Positions 1 to 6,534 of a DNA stretch of 8,782 nucleotides are shown one piece after another. The position numbers and the translations under genes are program-made. The stretch comes from DASWJQ01 sp964517315 (GTDB taxonomy: Bacteria > Chloroflexota > Anaerolineae > Anaerolineales > E44-bin32), in NCBI GenBank assembly GCA_964517315.1, contig CAZFCJ010000128.1:1-8782 (forward strand), read 5' to 3'. The notes beneath the pieces were generated by a model. It was given only the letters and a program-made list of their open reading frames with translations. It did not search any database and was not told the origin of the DNA. Each line of letters begins with the position of its first letter. Positions within the stretch are counted from its first letter, which is position 1.

Positions 1-3000
1 AGCTGCCCAGGCGCGCTTCACTGGCGAGCATGTCGTAGTAGGCTCGGTCGAGGCGCCGCTCGTCAACGTTGTAGCCAACGGCAAACAGCCGCCGAACAGC
101 ATCGTACAGGAATCTGAATTCGACTTCCTGCTCTGCCCGGGAGCATTCAGCCTCCACCGCTTCCAACTGCCCCACGAGATCGATTGCGAAGGATTGGGCC
201 GAAGCGTACTGGGCCAGCACCTCGTCAACCCAATCGGTCCCGCCACCCCTCGCCCGTATTCCCTCCAGCAACCGCACGCTTTCCACCGCTCCGCTGGCCA
301 CCTCAGCCAGCCCCGGAGGCTCGGTGACATCGCGCCGTACAGCCTCCACGACCCCGTTTTCGTACTCGGCCGGATGACCTTCGACTTGACGGGCCAACGT
401 CTCAAGCCAGCCGAGAATTTGTTCGGAAAATCCCAGCCAGCTCTCCGTCTGGGCCAGAGCCCGTTGGGCCCAATACTCGGCTTCTGCGGGGATGGACTCG
501 TCCAGCTCAGCGTTGATCTTTCGAATTTGCGCCCGCAGGTCCCGCAGGGCGCGGAACAAACCGGTGAGGTCCAGGCGATGGTCGCCGGCGTAGGTTTGAA
601 AGGCCGCGCCGCGCAGCTGCAGCTCACGGTCCGCGCCCTCGGGCAGGCTGTCGCGGAGCAAATTCAGGCTGTCGTAAACGCCGGTAAGCGCCACGGAGGA
701 GAGGAGCGGTTCACGACGGAGATCCTGCAATCCCTGCGCTAAGGTCCAGAGCGAGGCGACGAAATTTCCGCTATCAACAAACGAGACGTACTTCGGTGAT
801 AGCGGCTTCAAGTCGGGCAGGCTGTACCAGTTGAGAAGGTGACCCCGATGGCGTTCGAGCCGATGGATGGTTTCGAAGGATCCCCGCAGCCTGCGGGCAA
901 GCTCGGGTAGGGTCAGGTAGCCCATATCGTGGGCCGCCAACGCGCTCAGTAGCCACATCCCGATGTTGGTCGGGCTGGTCCGGGGTGCCAGTCGGTTCTG
1001 GTGTGAGACCTGGAAATTGTCGGGGGGAAGCCAGGCGCTGGATTCGCCGACGAACTCATCAAAAAAGCGCCAGGTTCGGCGCGCCACCCGACGCAAATAG
1101 CGGAGCTCCGATGGATCCAGCGGATCGACGGTCCTGCGCGAGCCTGGCACACGCTGGAGCAGCCATCCCGTCAGCGGGCTGAGCATCCACAGGGACAGCC
1201 AGGGCGCGGCGGCCCACAGACTTTCCGCCTGACTGCGAACCAGGAAAGCGGCGAGCCCAAAGGCCAGAACAGCAATCGACGACAGCAGCGCGAGGAACGC
1301 GAAAGGCCTCCCCGTGGAGGCCACCCCGGCCAGTTGAGAGGTGGTCCACTGCAGCAAGTGCTTGCGACTGATGTAAAGGCGCCACAGCGCTCGCAAGATG
1401 GCGTCGAGTACAAGACCGGCCTCGTAGGGGAGCAGCGAGGCCTTGGCCAAGGCGCGCAGAATTTCCCGCTGGATCTGCTGAAGTGAAGCCGACGGCGCCC
1501 TCCGCAGCGTGGTCGCCCATGTGAACTGTGCGGCCAGGGGCTGGAACAGCAACACGGCGCCCACGATGATCAAGGCGAACCAACTCAGCCCTGGGTCGAC
1601 AAACCACGACAGGAGCAGAAGCCCCATCGCGGAGGGCGGAATCAGGCTCCGGCGCAGGTTGTCCAGGATTTTCCAACGGTTGAAGACCGACAGGCGGCTC
1701 TCACGACTCGAACCACCAGCTTGTGGCACCCGCGGAAACAGCCACGGCGCGATCTGCCAGTCGCCACGGATCCAGCGGTGCTCGCGCCGGGCGTAGGTCA
1801 GATAGTTCGACGGGAAATCATCGAACAGCTCGATATCAGACGCCAACCCCACTCGTACATGCACGCCTTCGATCAAGTCGTGGCTCAACAGCATCTGCTC
1901 GGGGAATCGACCCCGCAGAACCTGCTGAAACGCGCGGGGATCGTAGATGCCCTTGCCGTGATACGAGCCCTCGCCGGCCAGGTCTTGGTACACGTCCGAC
2001 ACGGCCCGGCTGTACGGATCGATGCCGACGGGATTGGTGAGCAAGCGGCTGAAGGGCGTCGCCGCCGCGCTGGGCAATGAGGTTGACACGCGCGGCTGGA
2101 TGACCGTGTATCCACCGACGATTTCGCCGTCGGGCCCCAGTCGAGGCTGGTTGAGCGGATGGGCCAGCGTCTCCACCATTCGGCGGGCCGTGTCGCGCGG
2201 CAGCTGAGTGTCCCGGTCCAGCGTGATGACAAAACGAAAATCCACCATCCTGTTCGCATCACCGACAACCACCAGTGGGCCTTCGCTAATGGGTTTCAAA
2301 CCGCAGATCAGACGATTGAGCTCCTCCAGCTTGCCCCGCTTACGCTCCCAGCCGATATACGCCCCCTCGGACTCGGCCCACCGGCGTCGCCTTTGGAACA
2401 GCATGAAGCGGTTGGGGCCATGCTTCTGATTGAGGCCCTCAATCGCCTCCCTTGCAGCGGCAAGCAAGTGACCGTCCTGTTCGATTTCGGGCTCGGGAGC
2501 ATCGACGTAGTCCAGGAACAAACTGAAGACGAGGTTGGCTTCCGGGTTGGCGAGATAACGGATCTCCAGCTGCTCGACGTCCTCCCGTAAGCTCTGCAGG
2601 CTCTCAGCGAGCACCGGCACGGTGACCAGCGTGCGGAAAGAGTCGGGGATGCCGCTCTTTTGGAAATCCATTTTCGGCAGGGTCCGAGGAGGCAGGACGC
2701 GGGTAATCCAATAGTTAGTCAGCTCCACTCCGATCTGACTCGCTGGAACGAACAGCAGCAAGCCCAAGACGAACTGGAGCGGAGGCTGCAGATCACGCAG
2801 ACCCACCAGCCAGCTCAAAGCGACCACGGCCGCGGTCTGCAGGAGCACAGCGGAGAGGTAGATCGACGTGTGATGCTGGTGGATCCAACGACGCAGACGG
2901 TACGCCACCGGATCCGAGCAGCCCAAGCTACGGGCGAGCTCCGTCCGCCCTTCAGCCTGCAGATAACTGCCGACATGCCCGCCGCGGCCGTTGGCACCGT

Positions 3001-4546
3001 TGCGCTGCGCCGCACGACGGGCGAGGTCGATCGCCTCAGCCGCAACCTCGACCTCGGTCAAACCTGAGGCTCTGGACAGGACCTCCACCGCTTCACGGTA
3101 TCGGTTACGGGTCTCGAAGTCCATTTCCGGGTACAGCCTCGCCGGGTCGCGGCGCAGCTCAGTTTCAACAGTGCTGTTCCGCTCGAAGATCCGGCGCCAA
3201 TCCAAGAGGGACAGCTGACGCAGGCTGGAAATTGCGTTTCCGATGGACAGCTGCTTGCTGGCCTGGCGGCTCTGCTCGCGCACTTGGATCTCCCGCAATG
3301 ACCTGCGCAGCGTCCGTTCCAACCAGCTCCGGACCGGAACCAAGGCTACTTCCTCGTCGTAGAGGTGTCCGGTAAGCTGGGCGCCGAAGAGGAAGGATGG
3401 ATCCGGCTGATCCTCAGCCAGCAGGGCCATGGTCGAGAACAGTTGACTGGGTTCACGTCGCGAGGTCACCCGGAGACGGTGGGCCCAGTAGCCTGCGCGC
3501 TGGCGCTCGCGGGCCCCGGCCAAGGCCTGAACCGCCAAGGTGTGAACTCCCTCCACCAAGGCGATCCGGAGCATCTGCGGGAAGGCCCATAACTCGCCGA
3601 TCGTGAGCGCTTCCACGGATTGGAAGGCCTGAAGAAAGGCGCCGATATTGCGCTGATCAACAACGAGGTCCGTGTGCTGGATGAGCTCACGGGCCATGGC
3701 GTACACTCGCGGCAGTCCGGCGTATGAACCAACGGCCAGCGAGGGCAGGCTGCGATAGAAGCGCTTTGACAGGTTGACCTGGACGTCGCGAACGTGTCCC
3801 TCGACGACGTATTCGTTGTCAAGGACCCATTCCACCGTCGGCCCAACCGAGCCTTCAAGCCGGGCAATCTCACCAAGGTCGCCACAGATGACGTGGATGT
3901 CCCGCCGCAGCCGGTCCAAGCGGTTCAGGAGATCGATCCTGGACGGCCGATCGCGAGTGCGAGATTCTCGCGCCAGTCTCTCGGCGTGCGCCTCGATCTG
4001 AGGCAGCGTCAGCGGGGCCCGAGTCACCTCCATGTGCGGCTGCAGTTTGCGTTCTGGCAGAGTCAGGAAGAGCGTGGGGCTCGCCCCCGGCACATCGTGC
4101 AAGCTCGAAACGAGCCGGTGCAAGGCCGGCAATCGAACCTGGGTCACGACCACCTGTTCATCCGGGGCGAGCATGCGGGCAAACCGGTCCAATAGCTCGA
4201 CGGTAGCCCGAGGGCGGAGCCAGCCCAGTCCCAGATAGCCCGCAGTCACACCCAAAGCAAAGCCCAACCCGGCCGCGGCCGCCGCGACAACGGTTTTCGG
4301 GAACGGAGGCAGCTCCGGCGCCACGGCTCTCGCCAGCAGGAAGGCTGCCGCCGCGAGCGCTAGTCCGCTGGAAATCCCAACCGCACGTTGGGCCCGCCGG
4401 GCGGGGTGCACGACCCGCGCCGGTTCATCCCCGTCGCGATAGGCGAGTGCGGAGCGCGAGAAACCGGTCCGCGTGATCGCGTTCAGGGCGCGCTGTCCCT
4501 CTTCCCGGGATTCATAATACGCGAGCAAGATGGCAAGTTGCGGCAT
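1..4546 (-). CDS. ndvB: Cyclic beta-1,2-glucan synthase (NdvB/ChvB type), N-terminal 1515 residues; 3' end outside window
   Basis: Membrane enzyme that polymerises glucose from UDP-glucose into beta-1,2-glucan and closes it into a ring; family members are about 2,800 residues, so roughly the first half is present. The frame is open with no break from ATG 4546 to the left edge; an in-frame TGA lies two codons upstream, which fixes the earliest start, and GGTG just upstream is a weak ribosome site. Visible parts: an N-terminal extension with two hydrophobic helices (about 58-76, 85-110); LTIGELWAFPQMLRIALVEG near 315-333; helices at about 562-581 and 589-609; the GT84 domain from about 626 to 940, with D679-Y-V-D682, WERKRGKLEE (733-742), the DRD triplet 777-779 in LDRDTQLPRD, VIQPRVS, LSHDLIEG and HRWIRGDWQ (923-931); four more helices between about 971 and 1130, separated by SRKHLLQWTT (1060-1069); then WLPPDNFQ, RTSPTNIG (1189-1196) and VDSGNF (D1258) opening the cyclising (GH189-type/glycoamylase-like) domain. 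The sequence ends at YYDMLASEARLGS. The C-terminal GH94 phosphorylase-like domain would lie to the left. Family call is very secure; activity is inferred. Confidence 0.96.
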   Translation of the reverse strand, partial: MPQLAILLAYYESREEGQRALNAITRTGFSRSALAYRDGDEPARVVHPARRAQRAVGISSGLALAAAAFLLARAVAPELPPFPKTVVAAAAAGLGFALGVTAGYLGLGWLRPRATVELLDRFARMLAPDEQVVVTQVRLPALHRLVSSLHDVPGASPTLFLTLPERKLQPHMEVTRAPLTLPQIEAHAERLARESRTRDRPSRIDLLNRLDRLRRDIHVICGDLGEIARLEGSVGPTVEWVLDNEYVVEGHVRDVQVNLSKRFYRSLPSLAVGSYAGLPRVYAMARELIQHTDLVVDQRNIGAFLQAFQSVEALTIGELWAFPQMLRIALVEGVHTLAVQALAGARERQRAGYWAHRLRVTSRREPSQLFSTMALLAEDQPDPSFLFGAQLTGHLYDEEVALVPVRSWLERTLRRSLREIQVREQSRQASKQLSIGNAISSLRQLSLLDWRRIFERNSTVETELRRDPARLYPEMDFETRNRYREAVEVLSRASGLTEVEVAAEAIDLARRAAQRNGANGRGGHVGSYLQAEGRTELARSLGCSDPVAYRLRRWIHQHHTSIYLSAVLLQTAAVVALSWLVGLRDLQPPLQFVLGLLLFVPASQIGVELTNYWITRVLPPRTLPKMDFQKSGIPDSFRTLVTVPVLAESLQSLREDVEQLEIRYLANPEANLVFSLFLDYVDAPEPEIEQDGHLLAAAREAIEGLNQKHGPNRFMLFQRRRRWAESEGAYIGWERKRGKLEELNRLICGLKPISEGPLVVVGDANRMVDFRFVITLDRDTQLPRDTARRMVETLAHPLNQPRLGPDGEIVGGYTVIQPRVSTSLPSAAATPFSRLLTNPVGIDPYSRAVSDVYQDLAGEGSYHGKGIYDPRAFQQVLRGRFPEQMLLSHDLIEGVHVRVGLASDIELFDDFPSNYLTYARREHRWIRGDWQIAPWLFPRVPQAGGSSRESRLSVFNRWKILDNLRRSLIPPSAMGLLLLSWFVDPGLSWFALIIVGAVLLFQPLAAQFTWATTLRRAPSASLQQIQREILRALAKASLLPYEAGLVLDAILRALWRLYISRKHLLQWTTSQLAGVASTGRPFAFLALLSSIAVLAFGLAAFLVRSQAESLWAAAPWLSLWMLSPLTGWLLQRVPGSRRTVDPLDPSELRYLRRVARRTWRFFDEFVGESSAWLPPDNFQVSHQNRLAPRTSPTNIGMWLLSALAAHDMGYLTLPELARRLRGSFETIHRLERHRGHLLNWYSLPDLKPLSPKYVSFVDSGNFVASLWTLAQGLQDLRREPLLSSVALTGVYDSLNLLRDSLPEGADRELQLRGAAFQTYAGDHRLDLTGLFRALRDLRAQIRKINAELDESIPAEAEYWAQRALAQTESWLGFSEQILGWLETLARQVEGHPAEYENGVVEAVRRDVTEPPGLAEVASGAVESVRLLEGIRARGGGTDWVDEVLAQYASAQSFAIDLVGQLEAVEAECSRAEQEVEFRFLYDAVRRLFAVGYNVDERRLDRAYYDMLASEARLGS

Positions 4547-4630
4547 CGGTCACCAGGCGGATTTGTCCAGGACCCAGGTCAAAGACAACCGGCAGCAGCA
4601 CAGGTGACCGGGACCGGGAATGAACGGAGA

Positions 4631-4658
4631 CGGAGCGCTCGATCACCCTCGCGCTCCG
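4631..4658. promoter_or_regulatory. Perfect 8-bp inverted repeat upstream of the glucan synthase gene
   Basis: The arms CGGAGCGC (4631-4638) and GCGCTCCG (4651-4658) are exact reverse complements separated by 12 bases. The repeat ends 85 bases before the glucan synthase start. The left arm also overlaps a second perfect palindrome, GAGCGCTC (4633-4640). It has no T-tract on either strand, so an intrinsic terminator is unlikely. A dimeric repressor or activator site, or a leader hairpin in the synthase mRNA, fits better. The regulator is unknown. Confidence 0.35.
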
Positions 4659-4859
4659 GAAACACCGTTTCACCGGCGATCGCCATTGTGCGACATCATC
4701 TCATACCCAGGGCTACATGGGCAGCCTCGATCTTGATGGAGCGCCAACGGGTCTATCCCCGGAGCCCGGATGGCTGATCGAAGCTGAGTGTCTGGCCATT
4801 TTACACGAATTGCTGTGTCGCAGAACGGGCAAAGCCACTCCATTCTGTGCTGCAGGAGG

Positions 4860-5027
4860 CTCAGGGACATGCCGCCAGTCGTAGCCCTTGAACCGGCACT
4901 CGAACGGCTCGTGGCGGTGCGGACGGATATCCAGCACGGCTTCGGCCTGCTCGATGTCTGCCTCGACCTCGGGCACGAGCTCGCGGCACAGTTCCATCAT
5001 CGGGACGCTGACCAAGCGCTGGCCCAT
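4860..5027 (-). pseudogene. Short coding-like remnant, family not recognised
   Basis: From ATG 5027 the minus strand reads 56 codons with G or C in 49 third positions, beginning MGQRLVSVPMMELCRELVPE and passing through an acidic helix-like stretch (VEADIEQAEAVL) to PFECRFKGYDWRHVPE. The same frame then runs on to a stop at 4713, but third-position G/C falls to about half right after E56 and the sequence looks non-coding. A neighbouring frame carries WLCPFCDTAIRV (a CPFC pair), so a frameshift in a former zinc-ribbon-like protein is possible. No ribosome site stands before the ATG. The strong codon bias followed by its collapse suggests the decayed or truncated end of a real gene, though a short intact gene or chance cannot be excluded. 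I do not recognise the family. Confidence 0.3.
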
Positions 5028-5078
5028 CGCCGGCGGGGTGTCAGGATGGCCCCACCCCTTACGCGAAAGCGGTGAGAG

Positions 5079-5092
5079 TAACCACCTGGTTA
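5079..5092. promoter_or_regulatory. TAACCA-CC-TGGTTA near-palindrome
   Basis: Six-base arms TAACCA and TGGTTA are perfect reverse complements around a CC centre. It lies directly beside a purine-rich tract (5092-5110) in the gene-free region upstream of the glucan synthase. Its size suits a small dimeric DNA-binding protein, but nothing else supports that role. Confidence 0.2.
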
Positions 5093-5119
5093 AAGGAGGA
5101 AGGAGGGGAACCCGACATG

Positions 5120-5156
5120 GGGCATCCGACGGGCCAGGTTTTGGGCGCCCGACGGG
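5120..5156. repeat. Two tandem copies of GGGCNNCCGACGGG, 23 bp apart
   Basis: GGGCATCCGACGGG at 5120-5133 and GGGCGCCCGACGGG at 5143-5156 differ at two of 14 positions and have the same orientation. Their starts are 23 bp apart, about two helical turns. The second copy lies in a small hairpin-capable stretch (CGCCC-GAC-GGGCG). Another GGGGCAT follows near 5170. The copies sit about 100 bp past the permease stop codon. They could be direct-repeat regulator sites or remains of a small local duplication. Confidence 0.35.
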
Positions 5157-5255
5157 CGACCCGAAGCACGGGGCATCGTCATGCGAAAAACGGAACCCAC
5201 CACAGCTCACCCGTCCGGAGCGGCCGAGCGAGCGGGCAGGCGCGGACAGCCCCGC

Positions 5256-6197
5256 CTACTCCACCTCCTTCAAGACCACTCCCTCGGCGGGCTCGGCACC
5301 GACCGGCAGGGGAGCCTTCCGCTCCGCGCTTACCCCGGCGATGGCCCCAATATAGACGGCAACCAGAACCAGTGAGCCGCCCGCCAGGACTTCGAGGGTG
5401 ATCGGCTGCCCGAGCATCAGAGCCCCCAGCACGACGGCGACGAGCGGCATCCCGGCGACGGCGTAGACGGTCGCGGACGCGGTCCATCTCTTGATCACGT
5501 AGAGGAAGAGCTGGAACAATCCCACCGAGCCCAGTACGACCAGCCAGCCAACCGCCGCCAGCGTCCTGGGCTGACGCGGGAGCGTCCAGGCTTCGCCAAA
5601 CAGGAGCGAGCTGACCGCCAGCAGGATCGTTCCAGTCGCCATCCCGATCGCGTTCATGTTTACCGGGTGCACATCCGGGAGGGCTTTCGCGACCACGCCG
5701 GATGCGGCCACAACCCCGGTCGCCAGCACGGCCGCGATCAAGTAAGAGGCACTGAGATCGCCCCCCAGCGCGCCGAACGAGAGGACCACGATGCCGGCGA
5801 TCGCCAGCACACCTCCCGCAATCCCTCGCACCGAGAGTTGCTCCTGTCCCAGCAGAACTGCGATCATATGGGTGAACAGCGGCACGGCGGCGAGGATCAC
5901 GGCCGCGGTGCCGGCCGGGAGCCCGACGAGCGAATAGTACAGCAGCGCGTAGGCGGCCCCGAAGCTCAAGATCCCGTAGATCGCAGCTCCCGCGGCCGAG
6001 CGACCATCCGGGAACGCCACCCGACCGACGCGGGCCATCAGTATGAAAACCAGGGTCGCCAGGCCGAACCGCAAGGTCGCGCCGAAAAGCGGGGGCAGCT
6101 CCTGATTACTCATGCTGACCGCGATGAAGTTGGCGCCGCCGATGATTACTGCCCCGACGAACGCCGCGTACGTTTTAGTGTCCGCTTCCTGTTGCAT
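5256..6197 (-). CDS. EamA/DMT-superfamily permease
   Basis: A 313-residue integral membrane protein of the drug/metabolite transporter superfamily. It consists of two EamA-type repeats of about five helices each, roughly residues 9-137 and 150-287. Hydrophobic segments alternate with short loops throughout. The first repeat ends at LGQEQLSVRGIAGGVLAIAG and the second at LGQPITLEVLAGGSLVLVAV, the usual pattern of a charged or polar turn before the last helix of each repeat. A short acidic tail is probably cytoplasmic. The start is ATG 6197 (MQQEADTKTY) because GGAGAGGA stands four bases upstream; a longer open frame to 6308 adds 37 residues that do not resemble a transporter. The family includes exporters of amino acids, metabolites and drugs, so the substrate cannot be read from the sequence. 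The gene stands alone between gaps of over 300 and 700 bases. Confidence 0.93.
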   Translation of the reverse strand: MQQEADTKTYAAFVGAVIIGGANFIAVSMSNQELPPLFGATLRFGLATLVFILMARVGRVAFPDGRSAAGAAIYGILSFGAAYALLYYSLVGLPAGTAAVILAAVPLFTHMIAVLLGQEQLSVRGIAGGVLAIAGIVVLSFGALGGDLSASYLIAAVLATGVVAASGVVAKALPDVHPVNMNAIGMATGTILLAVSSLLFGEAWTLPRQPRTLAAVGWLVVLGSVGLFQLFLYVIKRWTASATVYAVAGMPLVAVVLGALMLGQPITLEVLAGGSLVLVAVYIGAIAGVSAERKAPLPVGAEPAEGVVLKEVE

Positions 6198-6201
6198 GAA
6201 A

Positions 6202-6209
6202 TCCTCTCC
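6202..6209 (-). promoter_or_regulatory. Ribosome binding site deciding the permease start
   Basis: GGAGAGGA on the minus strand, four bases before ATG 6197. It selects this ATG over the in-frame upstream ATG at 6308, whose extra residues look unlike the family. Confidence 0.8.
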
Positions 6210-6337
6210 AAGCCCCCATTCACCGTTCCCGATAAGGCATCCAAGTCCCAAACTTGTGCTCGATCGTCGACCAGAAACGCCCATTTTCGGGCTTTCACGT
6301 GATTGCACACTCCACGGCCAAAACGCGTACCAGTGAC

Positions 6338-6362
6338 GAGGGACATTCGATCGGTGTCCCTC
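6338..6362. promoter_or_regulatory. Perfect 8-bp inverted repeat upstream of the permease: candidate operator
   Basis: The arms GAGGGACA (6338-6345) and TGTCCCTC (6355-6362) are exact reverse complements separated by nine bases. Neither side has a T-tract, so it is a poor terminator. It sits 141 bases upstream of the permease start, where a 25-bp dyad would suit a dimeric regulator. A hairpin in a long permease leader is the alternative. Confidence 0.4.
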
Positions 6363-6502
6363 CCGTGATTTCGACCGCAGAACTCAAGAGCCAGCGGCGT
6401 TCTCCCTCAGAATGCCATCAACGTCCGTCAAATCCGACTCCTCGAGCGCAAACTGGCGAGGGAAACGGCATGCTCGGAGCTGTGAAACTCTCTAGGGAAA
6501 CG

Positions 6503-6517
6503 GCCTCAAGCCGAGGC
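6503..6517 (-). terminator. Weak hairpin after the EspG-like gene, possible terminator
   Basis: On the minus strand GCCTC-GGCTT-GAGGC forms a 5-bp GC-rich stem 18 bases past the stop codon at 6535, followed by CGTTTCCC. The T-run is short, so this is at best a weak terminator for the WXG/EspG-like pair. Confidence 0.25.
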
Positions 6518-6534
6518 GACGCTCGAACGAGGCT

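Larger units (their letters stand above)
4547..5255. other. 709-bp region without an intact gene, upstream of the glucan synthase
   Basis: This stretch lies between the stop codon of the EamA permease and the start of the glucan synthase. It should hold the promoter of the synthase unless the two are cotranscribed across the gap. I see no convincing -35/-10 pair. What it does hold is listed separately: a short coding-like remnant (4860-5027), an inverted repeat close to the synthase start (4631-4658), a 14-bp near-palindrome (5079-5092) and a tandem 14-bp motif (5120-5156). A perfect GGCGATCGCC palindrome also lies at 4675-4684, and a purine-rich tract at 5092-5110. No tRNA or known riboswitch fold was recognised. 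Confidence 0.6.
6198..6534. other. Intergenic region between the EspG-like gene and the permease gene
   Basis: No gene is supported in these 337 bases. Short open frames here have poor codon bias and mostly mirror neighbouring genes. The region holds the perfect inverted repeat at 6338-6362, a weak GCCC-ATTTTC-GGGC hairpin at 6279-6292 followed by TTTC on the plus strand, an 11-bp direct repeat AGGGAAACGGC (6459-6469 and 6494-6504), and a small hairpin just after the EspG-like gene (6503-6517). The permease promoter should be here, but no clear -35/-10 pair was found. Confidence 0.6.

Noticed and set aside
194..742. 182-codon open frame on the plus strand
   Set aside because: It lies fully antisense to the glucan synthase, whose minus frame carries conserved motifs through this stretch. 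GC-rich genes routinely leave open antisense frames.
1059..1676. 205-codon open frame on the minus strand
   Set aside because: It is an alternative frame of the same strand as the synthase. The true frame there reads SRKHLLQWTT and membrane helices typical of the family, whereas this one is low-complexity Arg/Ala/Pro.
2159..2590. 143-codon plus-strand open frame
   Set aside because: Antisense to the GT84 catalytic core (DRD and WERKRGKLEE motifs), with no ribosome site or recognisable domain.
3794..4195. 133-codon plus-strand open frame
   Set aside because: Antisense shadow of the conserved N-terminal part of the glucan synthase.
4675..4684. GGCGATCGCC palindrome containing the HIP1-like octamer GCGATCGC
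   Set aside because: A single copy; HIP1 significance rests on high genome-wide frequency, which cannot be judged from one site.
5117..5401. Plus-strand open frame from ATG 5117 behind a strong GGAGG-like purine tract
   Set aside because: The Shine-Dalgarno-like tract is tempting, but the product is a Pro/Arg/Ser-rich low-complexity sequence that runs antisense into the permease 3' end.
6279..6292. GCCC-ATTTTC-GGGC hairpin as a terminator
   Set aside because: Only a 4-bp stem with a short TTTC after it, and it sits within the leader of the permease rather than after a gene.
5667..6302. 211-codon plus-strand open frame
   Set aside because: It mirrors the permease. The product is Arg/Gly/His-rich low complexity, as expected from the reverse of a membrane protein gene.
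6198..6308. 37-residue N-terminal extension of the permease from ATG 6308
   Set aside because: It has no ribosome site and does not resemble the family, while ATG 6197 has GGAGAGGA at good spacing.
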